Positions 1 through 8,097 of a DNA stretch of 35,497 nt are shown in pieces. Under the pieces are notes generated by a model. That model had not been told where the DNA came from and searched no databases. It saw only the letters and a program-made list of their open reading frames with translations. The stretch is from Verrucomicrobiales bacterium (GTDB lineage Bacteria; Verrucomicrobiota; Verrucomicrobiia; Verrucomicrobiales; DEV007): contig JARGOP010000047.1 in assembly GCA_029233965.1 (NCBI GenBank), positions 1-35,497 on the forward strand. Direction: 5' to 3'. The stretch's first letter is position 1, and every line of letters starts with the position of its first letter. The translations under genes and the position numbers were made by a program.

Positions 1-119
1 CCACCTAATTCGGTTCTGTCTTGCGCCCTGCAACCTTCTGCGGATCTACTGTTATCTCACCTTCCACGGCTTCGGCAAGCAGATTACGCGAGGGATTAGG
101 CGGAATTCCACCTAATTCC
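1..119. repeat. attC-like imperfect hairpin / repeat upstream of the integron integrase
   Basis: The 11-mer CCACCTAATTC occurs at 1-11 and again at 108-118, 107 bases apart. Between them, ACCTAAT (3-9) can pair with ATTAGGC (95-101) with one mismatch, and TCTGTCTTGC (15-24) can pair with GCAAGCAGA (75-83) leaving T19 unpaired. An outer box pair, an inner box pair and an extrahelical base is the layout of integron attC sites. The outer boxes read AAT/ATT where the family consensus needs AAC/GTT, so this may be a degenerate site, an attI component or an unrelated repeat. At 97-115 TTAGGCGG and CCACCTAA form a further near-perfect palindrome around AATT. Confidence 0.35.
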
Positions 120-195
120 ATAATCTGTCTAATTCCTTTTCAGTTTCCAATCGAAGCCGATTTAACTCTCTGGTGATCAATGTACTTTAACTGCT

Positions 196-219
196 CCCCG
201 GCGTTTTCCGCCGCCGGGG
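196..219. other. Strong GC hairpin upstream of the integrase gene
   Basis: CCCCGGCG (196-203) and CGCCGGGG (212-219) form a perfect 8-bp stem around an 8-base loop (TTTTCCGC). It is not followed by a T-run on either strand, so it is not a standard intrinsic terminator. It sits between the attC-like region and the integrase promoter and could insulate the two, or be part of the recombination site. Confidence 0.4.
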
Positions 220-245
220 ATAGGCAGAAATCGGACATTTTTCAG

Positions 246-275
246 TTGATGTATACTCAAATGAACAGGTATAGA
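246..275 (+). promoter_or_regulatory. Putative sigma-70-type promoter of the integrase
   Basis: TTGATG (246-251) and TATAGA (270-275) are separated by 18 bases and lie just before the ATG at 286. Transcription would begin about 4-6 bases before the start codon, which would make the messenger nearly leaderless. No convincing LexA-type operator is visible beside it. Confidence 0.35.
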
Positions 276-285
276 TTAGTTCCCT

Positions 286-1743
286 ATGGAAGAACATTCA
301 AACAATCTCGCGGAGCGGCGGCGAAAGTTCTGGGAGCGGTATGCGGAGCTGGTGATTCATGCGCCGGTCGCTCCTCAGGCGAAGCCCTGGTATCTAAGCC
401 ATGCCCGGAAGTTTGCCGCCCGTTTCAATCATCAGCTGCGGAATTTGACTCATTCAGATCTTGATCGGTGGTGCGGGGAACTCGGACAAGACGGTTCCGC
501 TCCCGGTTGGCAGCTCGCTCAGCAGATCCATGCGGTTTCCCTTCTCCTGCGGGATCTGATCCATCTTGACTGGGCGAAGGCATATCCGTGGGAGGAAAGG
601 ATGGATGCATTCCGGGAACTCGAGGAAGGGCATGTCACACTGGCGCGAAGAGAGTCTCTTTCCCCTCAAGTGGCAAGCCTCCTGAAATCCATTTCCGCGA
701 TCAATTTGTGTGACGAAGAGGAAAAATTCATCGCGAAACTGAAACGTGTCATGAGATCTGACGGCAAAGCCATGCGAACGGAGGAGTCCTACACCGATTG
801 GATAGTGCAATGGATGCGATTTCGCGCCTGGCATCATTCCGGGAAAGGGGCGGAGCGTGCTGCTGAAGTCTGCAGCCTGCCCTCCCTCCCGCTGGCGTCA
901 GTTGAAGAGATCCATGCTGACTGCTGCTCCTTTCTTGAGCATCTCGCGGTAGAGCGGGCGGTTTCTAAATCCACTCAGAACCAGGCCTTGAATGCGCTTG
1001 TCTACTTTCTTCGCCACGTGTTGGAAATCGATCCTTCGAAAATGGGTGAATTTACCAGAGCAAAGCCACCGAAACGGCTTCCCGTAGTATTGAGCAAGCG
1101 CGAAGTCACTGCGCTTCTCTCGCTACTCGAGGGACGGCATCGATTGATCGCGGAACTGCTGTATGGCTCGGGTCTGCGACTCATGGAGTGTATCCGACTC
1201 CGTCTCAAAGATCTGGATCTCGACCAACGTCTCCTCACGGTGCGGGGCGGGAAGGGCGACAAGGATCGGGTCGTGCCCATCGCTTCTTCCTGTCTTCCTG
1301 CACTGCTGGAGGCGATCCAATTTTCCCGCGAGGTGTGGGAAATGGATCGTTTCAACAAAGTCGCGGGCGTTGTCATGCCCACCGCCGCCCTCGAGCGCAA
1401 ATATCCGAATGCAGGGAAGGAACTCGCCTGGCAGTGGCTCTTTCCCTCGTTCAAACTTTCAACTGATCCGGCAACCGGCCTGATCCGGCGACACCACATC
1501 CACGAAAACGGGATTCAAAAAGCGATCAAACCGGCGGCACAAAAGGCTGGCATCATGAAAAAGATCAACTGCCACACCTTGCGCCACACTTTCGCGACGC
1601 ACCTGCTGAAACAGGGGGCCGACATCCGTACGGTGCAGGAGTTGATGGGTCATGCCGACGTCCGTACTACGATGATTTACACCCACGTCATCGGAAGGGC
1701 GGGACTGGGCGGGGTGAGCCCGCTCGACTTCGGGCAGGAATAG
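286..1743 (+). CDS. intI: Integron-type integrase (tyrosine recombinase) with N-terminal extension
   Basis: This is a site-specific tyrosine recombinase that should excise and integrate cassettes at attC/attI sites. The catalytic residues are in place: Arg298 (SGLRLME), His430 and Arg433 (HTLRH), His456 (MGHADV) and nucleophile Tyr465 (IYTHV). The insertion around residues 368-405, with KYPNAGKELAWQWLFPS and then HHIHENGIQKAI, is the integron-integrase-specific segment and separates it from XerC/D. At 485 residues it is about 150 longer than IntI1. The usual core-binding domain is about residues 145-250, and residues 30-110 look like an additional SAM-like DNA-binding domain. If orientation is classical, the cassette array lies to the left, outside the window. 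No Shine-Dalgarno is seen at the ATG. Confidence 0.88.
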   Translation: MEEHSNNLAERRRKFWERYAELVIHAPVAPQAKPWYLSHARKFAARFNHQLRNLTHSDLDRWCGELGQDGSAPGWQLAQQIHAVSLLLRDLIHLDWAKAYPWEERMDAFRELEEGHVTLARRESLSPQVASLLKSISAINLCDEEEKFIAKLKRVMRSDGKAMRTEESYTDWIVQWMRFRAWHHSGKGAERAAEVCSLPSLPLASVEEIHADCCSFLEHLAVERAVSKSTQNQALNALVYFLRHVLEIDPSKMGEFTRAKPPKRLPVVLSKREVTALLSLLEGRHRLIAELLYGSGLRLMECIRLRLKDLDLDQRLLTVRGGKGDKDRVVPIASSCLPALLEAIQFSREVWEMDRFNKVAGVVMPTAALERKYPNAGKELAWQWLFPSFKLSTDPATGLIRRHHIHENGIQKAIKPAAQKAGIMKKINCHTLRHTFATHLLKQGADIRTVQELMGHADVRTTMIYTHVIGRAGLGGVSPLDFGQE

Positions 1744-1773
1744 CGAGACGAATCATTCCCGAACGGCTGCGGC

Positions 1774-2262
1774 TCACGCCTCCCTGTTCACCTCTTTCAA
1801 AAACCCCTCCAACCGCGCCCGCGTGAATCGTTGAAGGATGAGGCAGGGCAGGTTGGAGAGAAAGGCGTAGACGATCATGACGATCGCGGCGACGGGCCAG
1901 GGGTTCCAGAACAGGGTGAGGAGGATCCCGGGAATCTGTGCGTAGTGGGCGGCTTCGCCGCGACAGGTTTCGGCAATAAAGGCACGCAGGTAGACGGGGT
2001 CTTTATCGCCGAGTTTCCCCTTGGCGAATCCATCGAACCAAGGCGCGGCGTCGGGGAGGAGATGTTTCCAGCGGCGAATGCGAAAGAGACGCTGGTAGAG
2101 GTCCCCGCCCGCTTCCGGGGGGCGGATACGGAAAAGCGCCGACTGCGGGTCAAAGCGGTCCCGGTCCATCCGGGTATAGATCCACGAAATGCTCAGATGG
2201 ATCGCAGGGATGCCAACGACGTTCAGGAGAACGATCCAGACATTGGAGAGATCAAGTAACAT
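1774..2262 (-). CDS. crtO: CrtO-like glycosyl-C30-carotenoate acyltransferase
   Basis: This small membrane protein of 162 residues matches Staphylococcus aureus CrtO (165 residues), which esterifies the sugar of glycosyl-4,4'-diaponeurosporenoate with a fatty acid in the last step of staphyloxanthin synthesis. Shared features are RRWKHLLPDA near residue 63, an ETCRGEAAHYAQI segment near 96-108, and the C-terminal NLPCLILQRFTRARL. There is a hydrophobic N-terminal helix and a second membrane segment around 110-145. Its start overlaps the end of the upstream glycosyltransferase gene by 11 bases, which suggests translational coupling. It is the last gene of the leftward operon. The acyl donor and the exact product are not readable from sequence. 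Confidence 0.82.
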   Translation of the reverse strand: MLLDLSNVWIVLLNVVGIPAIHLSISWIYTRMDRDRFDPQSALFRIRPPEAGGDLYQRLFRIRRWKHLLPDAAPWFDGFAKGKLGDKDPVYLRAFIAETCRGEAAHYAQIPGILLTLFWNPWPVAAIVMIVYAFLSNLPCLILQRFTRARLEGFLKEVNREA

Positions 2263-3361
2263 TGCGCCCTTTCCACTGCACGGCCCCGCCTTCCTTCCGG
2301 CGTCTCAGGGCGCGGAAGAAGACGGCCTGATAAAAAGCCAGGCCCACCGGGAAGAAGAGCGCGCTGAAGACACTGAAGTTCCCCGCATTCTTGAGGAGAT
2401 AGAGCGACTGAATCACCCCGAGCAGGTAGAGCCCGAGGATGACGTAGAGAGCCGCGACGGAAGCCAGCGGAATGAACGCCAGGGCGATGACGCTCATGAT
2501 GAGTCCGGAAAGCCAGATCGAGATGCCGATGAGAGCGCTCTTCGGCGTGTTATCGGCACCGGAGACAATGCCTTTGCTCCAACCGGCTACGAGGTCGCTA
2601 GAGTTTGTCGGGAACATTCGCATCCAGATGGTGCCGCGCCCGAGATAGCAGCGGCAGGTGTAACCGGCTTCGGAGAGGAACCGGGAGAGGTGAAAGTTTT
2701 CGAGGACCTCGTGTTTGACGGGTTCATGACCCCCGACTTTTTCATATTGTTCGCGCGAGATGAAAAGCGCCTGCCCGAAAAGACCGACCTGCTTCGCCCC
2801 GGAGCCCTTGAGGGTAAAGGCATTCATCCCGAGAATCATGATGACATTGAAGAAGGCGGAGAGTTGCTCGTAGAGGTACCTCACACGGTGGTAGGGGCAG
2901 ATGGAATGAACGCTCGACGGGTCGTTCGAAAGATCGGCGATGCGCAGAAGGCCGCCGGCTTCGAGAACGGTATCGGCGTCGAGGAAGAGAAACCAGTCCC
3001 CGGTCGCGGCCCCGGCTCCCTGCCGACAGGCCCAGGGTTTTCCATACCACCCGGCGGGGAGGGGCTTGCCATCAATGACTTTGGCCCCGAGCGAGGTCGC
3101 GAGCCCGGCGGTGTTGTCAGCAGACTGGTCGTTTACGACGATGATTTCGTGAGCGGCGAATTCCTTATCCTGCAGTGAGGGAAGGAGGCGGGAGAGGTTT
3201 TCCTCTTCGTCGCGGGCGGGGATGATGATAGAAATTTTCACGAGCGGCCTCGGCGCTCCGGGAGCCAGCGGAGGAACGGTCCGGAAACGGGCGGAAAGGA
3301 TCCAGCCGAAGATCCAGCAGAGGAAAACGAGACTGAGAAAGATCCAGAGGAAGAGGTCCAT
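2252..3361 (-). CDS. crtQ: CrtQ-like carotenoid glycosyltransferase (GT2)
   Basis: This 369-residue family-2 glycosyltransferase resembles 4,4'-diaponeurosporenoate glycosyltransferase. An N-terminal membrane anchor (residues 2-23) precedes the GT-A domain, which has IIIPARDEEENL near 45, VVNDQSADNT near 76, the metal-binding DADT near 128 and GLFGQALFIS near 190. Two or more hydrophobic segments follow at about 290-350. In staphylococci the enzyme attaches glucose to the carotenoid carboxyl group; Rubritalea makes xylosyl esters, so the sugar here is open. It starts 92 bases after the oxygenase gene stops, and its 3' end overlaps the acyltransferase start. Confidence 0.82.
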   Translation of the reverse strand: MDLFLWIFLSLVFLCWIFGWILSARFRTVPPLAPGAPRPLVKISIIIPARDEEENLSRLLPSLQDKEFAAHEIIVVNDQSADNTAGLATSLGAKVIDGKPLPAGWYGKPWACRQGAGAATGDWFLFLDADTVLEAGGLLRIADLSNDPSSVHSICPYHRVRYLYEQLSAFFNVIMILGMNAFTLKGSGAKQVGLFGQALFISREQYEKVGGHEPVKHEVLENFHLSRFLSEAGYTCRCYLGRGTIWMRMFPTNSSDLVAGWSKGIVSGADNTPKSALIGISIWLSGLIMSVIALAFIPLASVAALYVILGLYLLGVIQSLYLLKNAGNFSVFSALFFPVGLAFYQAVFFRALRRRKEGGAVQWKGRNVT

Positions 3362-3452
3362 GAAGCAGTACGCCGGACGAGGTTACGAATGGGATACCGG
3401 CGTCACGCCGCGTTTTTCACCAGCAGCACCGGCGGAACGCAGGTGACACGTT

Positions 3453-4970
3453 TCACGACATTTTCGCTTCCTGCTTCAGGACGCGGTCGGCCACTTTCTG
3501 CCCGCAGAGGATGACCATCGGCATCCCGCCCCCGGGGTTGACGCTGCCGCCGGTGAAGAAGAGGTTCCGGTATTTGGAGGACTGCTTCGGCGCTTTGAAA
3601 GCCTGGTTCTTTTTCCAGTCGCTGACGACGCCGTAGATGGAGCCGCGATTCGAATTGTACATGGCCTCGATATCGACGGGCGTAAGAACGTCCTCCACCA
3701 CGGTATGCTTCCGGAGATCGGTCAGACCCATGCGCTCCAGCTTGTTGATGACGCGATCTTTCAGCGCCATGTAGTCTTCGTGGGTGTGCGGCTTGTCGGG
3801 ATTGATCGGGGGGATGTGCGGAAGGATCTTGATGTTGTCGTGGCCTTCCGGGGCCTTCGATGGATCGGTCCGGGTCGGGGCGACGAGGTAGATCGTCGGA
3901 TCCTCGGGAAGCTCGCCTTTTTGGAAGACGGTGTCGAAGTGCTTGTTCTGATTCTTCGAATAGAAAAAATTGTGGTGCGCGAGCTGGTCGTAAATCTTGT
4001 CCGTCCCGAGGTGAATGACGAGACCGGAGCAGGCGGGCTCAAATTTCTCAAGTTTCTTCGTGAACTCCAACGGTTCACTGAGAAGCTTCCTGTAAGCCGG
4101 CAGGACTTCCATGTTGCAGACGACGTAGTCGGCATTGATCGTCTCGCCGTTTTTGAGGGTCACGCCGGTGACGTCTTTGCCGGACTGATTGATCGTCTCA
4201 ACCTCGCTGTTGAACCGGATCCGGATCCCGATATCGGAGACGAGCTTGTCGAGCCCGCGGGCAAGATTGTACATGCCGCCTTTCACATACCAGAGACCGT
4301 AGTCGAACTGGATCAGGGACATCATGTTCATGTAGCCCGGCGCGTCTTTCGCGGAGGAGCCGACATACTTGATGAAGTATTCAAAGATGAGACGGAGATA
4401 CTCGTCATCGAGCTTGTTGTAGATGGACTCCGACATGGTGTGACCATGATCCATCTTAAAAATGAGACGCCAGCCGTAGTGGCGCAGCATTTCCCAGACG
4501 TTGTCGAGGCCCTTGTCAAAATAGCCCTCATCGGTGAGCGCATACTGCTCGCGTCCGTATTCGAGAAAGGCCTGAAACTGCTCCCAGTTTTTGTCGAGAT
4601 CCCCGGGGAGCTTTTCGAGCTCCTTTTTCATGAGATCCATTTCCTCGTAGAGATCGAGGACGAGGCCGTCTTCAAAGAAGTTCCGCCAGTGGGGGGTGAC
4701 CGACTGGAGCTGCACGTAGTCCTCCATTTTCTTTCCGGCCCGTTCCCACAGACTCTCGAAGAATTGAGGCAGGGTGAAAATGGAAGGACCAAGGTCGAAA
4801 CCGAAACCATCGATCTCCTTGAAGTTCAGCTTGCCGCCGACTTTTTCATTCTTCTCGACGATCTCAACGTCGAAGCCTTCGCCCCGCAGGGAGATGGCAG
4901 CGGATAGACCTCCGAGACCGGCACCGACGACAACGACTTTTTTCCCTCTCGGGGAGGCGGTTTCGCTCAT
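3453..4970 (-). CDS. crtP: CrtP-type 4,4'-diaponeurosporene/diapolycopene oxygenase
   Basis: This FAD-dependent CrtI-family enzyme oxidises a terminal methyl group of the C30 carotenoid chain to an aldehyde. The dinucleotide-binding fold is at residues 11-47 (VVVVGAGLGGLSAA). Similarity to staphylococcal CrtP runs end to end: GFGFDLGPSIFTLP, YFIKYVGSSAKDAP, LAHHNFFYSKN, ILPHIPPI, GLTDLRKH and the C-terminal FAD segment GGSVNPGGGMPMV. These blocks separate it from CrtN and phytoene desaturases. The 505-residue length is normal (S. aureus CrtP 497). Its ATG overlaps the TGA of the upstream desaturase by four bases, so the two are probably translationally coupled. Confidence 0.87.
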   Translation of the reverse strand: MSETASPRGKKVVVVGAGLGGLSAAISLRGEGFDVEIVEKNEKVGGKLNFKEIDGFGFDLGPSIFTLPQFFESLWERAGKKMEDYVQLQSVTPHWRNFFEDGLVLDLYEEMDLMKKELEKLPGDLDKNWEQFQAFLEYGREQYALTDEGYFDKGLDNVWEMLRHYGWRLIFKMDHGHTMSESIYNKLDDEYLRLIFEYFIKYVGSSAKDAPGYMNMMSLIQFDYGLWYVKGGMYNLARGLDKLVSDIGIRIRFNSEVETINQSGKDVTGVTLKNGETINADYVVCNMEVLPAYRKLLSEPLEFTKKLEKFEPACSGLVIHLGTDKIYDQLAHHNFFYSKNQNKHFDTVFQKGELPEDPTIYLVAPTRTDPSKAPEGHDNIKILPHIPPINPDKPHTHEDYMALKDRVINKLERMGLTDLRKHTVVEDVLTPVDIEAMYNSNRGSIYGVVSDWKKNQAFKAPKQSSKYRNLFFTGGSVNPGGGMPMVILCGQKVADRVLKQEAKMS

Positions 4971-6550
4971 ACAGAAACGGGTGTTTTGGTGTAGGAAAGG
5001 CCGAAGGAATCGGAGATCAGGTTCGATGAGATACGTGCCGACTCAAAAATCGTAGGCAGTCCGCTGCCGGGATGGGTGCCGCCGCCGACAAGGTAGCAGT
5101 TCCGGAATTCTTCGAAACGGTTCCGCGGCCTCATGAAGGCGAGCTGGCTGAGGCAGTGCGACAAATTGAAGGTCGCGCCCTTGAAAATATCGAGCTCGGT
5201 TTCCCAGGTCTTCGGCGTGTAGATCTTTTCGACTTCGATGTTTTCTTCGAGGTCGTCCATGCCGAGACGCTCCGCGAGGGCCCGCATCGTCAGTTCACGG
5301 TAGCGGGCCTGCGCCTCGTCCCAGTCGATGCTTCCATCCAGATTCGGCGTCGGAACAAGTACGTAGAGACTGGACTTCCCTTCCGGCGCGAGGGTCGGGT
5401 CCGTGACGCTGGCGTTGCGCAGGTAGAAAGAAATGTCCGCAGACTCCTGACAGGAATTGAAGATCTCGGTGATGTTTTTTTTGTAATCCCTCGCAAAAAC
5501 AATCGTGTGATGCGGGAGATCATATTTCTTCTTCACGCCGAGATGCATCATGAAGGTCGAGCAGCTGTATTTCATCGATTTCAGCTTTTCGGTCGTGTAT
5601 TTCTTCAACGCTCCATCCGGCACGAGCTTTGACATCGCCTGGGCGAAGTCGGCGTTGATGACGACGCTGTCGGCCATGACCTTCTCGCCATTTTCCAGCT
5701 CAACCCCGGCGACCTTGCGACCATCGAGGATCAGTTCCTTCACCGGCGTTCCCGTGTGAATGTGGGCCCCACAGTCGGCGGCCGCTTTTCCAAGCGCTTC
5801 GGGAATCTTGCTGAGGCCGCCGATGGTGTGGAAGATGCCGTGCTCGTGCTCCATGTAGGAAAGCATCGCGAAGGCTCCGGGACACTCCCAGGCGGACATC
5901 CCGAGATATTTGGACTGGAAGGAGAAAAGGAGCGCGAGCTTGTCGTCGGTGAAATATTTCTTGAGGTTGTCGAAGACGGTGGTCCCGAGCGAGAGATGCG
6001 GCAGCGCCGAGAGCAGCGTCGGATCAAGGGCGCTTACGGGACTCGAGAAACCGCGCTCAAAGGCGGGAAGGAGGCAGTTGAGACGGGATTTCTCCCGCTC
6101 TAAAAAACGATCCATCCCGGCGGATTGGCCCGGAAAGAGGCGTTCGATCTCTTTCTTCGTGTCTTCCACATTGTCTCCGGCGCGGAAAATCTCGTTATCG
6201 TAGCGGAGCTCATACATGGGGTCGAGCCGGACAAAATCGAGGTAGTCCTCCGAGGACTTCCCGGCTTCGGTGAAGATGCGGTCGAGAAGCGACTTCATCA
6301 TGAGAAACGTCGGCCCGATGTCGAACTTGTAGCCGTCGATCTCGTGGGCAGCGGTGCGCCCCCCGAGACGATCATGTTTCTCAAAGAGATGAACTTCCAC
6401 CCCGCGGCTCGCGAGCAGCAAAGCACTGGCCACCCCGCCGGGACCTCCGCCAATGATGATAACCTTTTTCCGGCCGCCGCCTGACCCGTCAGAATCTGGT
6501 CCTCTCATATTTTCTGAAATGCCTGTCTGTTGTCTCCCTCTCATCCTCAT
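4967..6550 (-). CDS. crtN: CrtN-type C30 carotenoid (diapophytoene) desaturase
   Basis: This CrtI-family flavoenzyme should introduce the conjugated double bonds into dehydrosqualene or squalene. It has the nucleotide-binding motif VIIIGGGPGGVASA at about residue 30, then FDIGPTFLMM, SCSTFMMHLG, SSLYVLVPTPN and the C-terminal GGTHPGSGLPTI, which follow CrtN rather than CrtP. It is first in the leftward operon. The listed ATG gives about 26 residues before the fold; internal ATGs at 6544 and 6508 are equally possible because no start has a convincing ribosome-binding site. Desaturase versus oxygenase is assigned by similarity blocks, and substrate (squalene or dehydrosqualene) cannot be told. 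Confidence 0.82.
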   Translation of the reverse strand: MRMRGRQQTGISENMRGPDSDGSGGGRKKVIIIGGGPGGVASALLLASRGVEVHLFEKHDRLGGRTAAHEIDGYKFDIGPTFLMMKSLLDRIFTEAGKSSEDYLDFVRLDPMYELRYDNEIFRAGDNVEDTKKEIERLFPGQSAGMDRFLEREKSRLNCLLPAFERGFSSPVSALDPTLLSALPHLSLGTTVFDNLKKYFTDDKLALLFSFQSKYLGMSAWECPGAFAMLSYMEHEHGIFHTIGGLSKIPEALGKAAADCGAHIHTGTPVKELILDGRKVAGVELENGEKVMADSVVINADFAQAMSKLVPDGALKKYTTEKLKSMKYSCSTFMMHLGVKKKYDLPHHTIVFARDYKKNITEIFNSCQESADISFYLRNASVTDPTLAPEGKSSLYVLVPTPNLDGSIDWDEAQARYRELTMRALAERLGMDDLEENIEVEKIYTPKTWETELDIFKGATFNLSHCLSQLAFMRPRNRFEEFRNCYLVGGGTHPGSGLPTIFESARISSNLISDSFGLSYTKTPVSV

Positions 6551-6636
6551 TGTAAGGCCAGTAGGGCTGGTTATTCTTCGATTCGGGTCTGTGCGAAGTC
6601 GACTATTTTTTTCGACTGTGGAGCGGTTCAGAGCTA

Positions 6637-8064
6637 ATGGTGGGAAGCATTCCGCACAATTTGCTCAACTCCTGTATGTCTGATTCGCCTCCTGACCCTG
6701 TCGATTACGATTTGAAGGCACTTCTGGAAGCTCAGCGTGCGTATTTTCGCCTCGGATCGACCCGATCGATCGATTTCCGCAGGGAGCGCCTCAAGGGGCT
6801 CGAGGCTGAGCTGGTGAAACGGAGCGATGACCTGCTCGCCGCGCTCGCTTCCGATCTCGGAAAACCAGCGCTCGAAGCCTACGTTTCCGAGGTTTTCTTC
6901 AGCATCGCTGAGATCCGGCTCGTCGTGAAAAAGCTCTCGCGCTGGGCCAAACCGAAGCGGGTCGGGAATCCTTTCTACTATTGGCCGGCTCGCAGTGAGG
7001 TCCGCCGCGAACCCTACGGGACCGCGTTGATCGTCGCGCCCTGGAATTATCCGGTCCAACTTTCGCTGAGTCCTCTCGTGGCGGCAGTCGCGGCCGGAAA
7101 CACAGTCGTCCTGAAACCATCCGAACTCGCTCCGGCCTCATCGACGATTCTGGCTGAAATTATCAAAGCCGCGTTTAACCCCCAGCACGTCGCGGTCGTG
7201 GAAGGCGGTTCGGAGCTGGGCAAAGAGCTTCTCAAACACTCTTTCGATTATTGGTTCTACACCGGAAGTGAGCGGGTCGGTCGTCTCTACGGTGAAGCAG
7301 CGGCGCGCTACCTCGCCCCGATCACCCTGGAGTTGGGGGGGAAATGTCCCGTTGTCGTCGCCGATGACGCTCCCATCGAAACCACGGTGGAGCGAATCAT
7401 CACCACCAAATTCTTCAACGCGGGCCAGACCTGCATCGCCCCGGATTTTGTGCTCGTGCCCAGTCATCGACACGAAGCGTTCGTGGCGGCCGCGAAAGCC
7501 GCGCTCGAAAATGCCTACGCCGACAATCCCCGCGAAAACCTCGCCCGCATCGTGAATCACGACCACTACGAACGGATCCGTTCGCTCATTCCGCTGGAAG
7601 CGATTCGCGTCGGGGAAGATGATCCCGAAGACCGCTTCCTCGCCCCGACTTTGATCCCTTATTCGACCTGGGAGTGCCCCGTCATGCAAGAGGAGATCTT
7701 CGGCCCTGTCCTCCCGATCATCCCGTATCACGACATCGACGGGGAAATCGGTCGTCTCAGCCGGATGCCGTCGCCTCTCGCGCTCTACCTCTTCTCACGT
7801 CGCGACGATTTTCTCGAAGCGATTGCCGCCGCCGTTCCGTCGGGTTCGGTTTGTTTCAACGATGCGATCAAACAGGCGACCAACCTTGAGCTTCCTTTCG
7901 GCGGCGTGGGTGCCAGCGGGATGGGGCGCTATCGTGGCAAAGCGGGATTTGAAGCCTTTTCCTATCAGCGTGCCGTCACGAAACGCTGGTTCTGCAAAGA
8001 CCCCTTTCTCGTGAAACCACCTTACGGCAATCGCCTTGGGAGTTTGCGAAAGTTGATGAAATAG
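6637..8064 (+). CDS. aldH: Class 3 aldehyde dehydrogenase, probable C30 carotenal dehydrogenase
   Basis: This NAD(P)-dependent aldehyde dehydrogenase is of the class 3 type. The catalytic Cys266 (NAGQTCIAPDF) and general base Glu232 (LELGGKCP) are intact, and the N-terminal half has APWNYPVQL and KPSELAP. It resembles the staphylococcal AldH that oxidises 4,4'-diaponeurosporenal to the acid, including the fatty-aldehyde-type C-terminus (LPFGGVGASGMGRY, then LVKPPYG). It is divergent from the crtN operon, with only 86 bases between them, so a shared control region is likely. An alternative start at 6676 (MSDSPPDP) removes 13 residues and fits homologue length better. A general fatty-aldehyde role cannot be excluded. 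Confidence 0.85.
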   Translation: MVGSIPHNLLNSCMSDSPPDPVDYDLKALLEAQRAYFRLGSTRSIDFRRERLKGLEAELVKRSDDLLAALASDLGKPALEAYVSEVFFSIAEIRLVVKKLSRWAKPKRVGNPFYYWPARSEVRREPYGTALIVAPWNYPVQLSLSPLVAAVAAGNTVVLKPSELAPASSTILAEIIKAAFNPQHVAVVEGGSELGKELLKHSFDYWFYTGSERVGRLYGEAAARYLAPITLELGGKCPVVVADDAPIETTVERIITTKFFNAGQTCIAPDFVLVPSHRHEAFVAAAKAALENAYADNPRENLARIVNHDHYERIRSLIPLEAIRVGEDDPEDRFLAPTLIPYSTWECPVMQEEIFGPVLPIIPYHDIDGEIGRLSRMPSPLALYLFSRRDDFLEAIAAAVPSGSVCFNDAIKQATNLELPFGGVGASGMGRYRGKAGFEAFSYQRAVTKRWFCKDPFLVKPPYGNRLGSLRKLMK

Positions 8065-8097
8065 AAACCATTCGCTCACCGGGGTGTTTCAATTCCC

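Noticed and set aside
2189-3178. 329-codon open frame on the plus strand
   Set aside because: Antisense to the crtQ-like glycosyltransferase and compositionally a shadow.
3395-3420. Hairpin CGGCG-TCA-CGCCG followed by TTTTT on the plus strand
   Set aside because: It looks like an intrinsic terminator on the plus strand, but no plus-strand gene ends here; on the transcribed minus strand the T-run is on the wrong side.
3705-4907. 400-codon open frame on the plus strand
   Set aside because: It is antisense to crtP and its translation is rich in Val, Glu and Asp repeats typical of antisense shadow frames.
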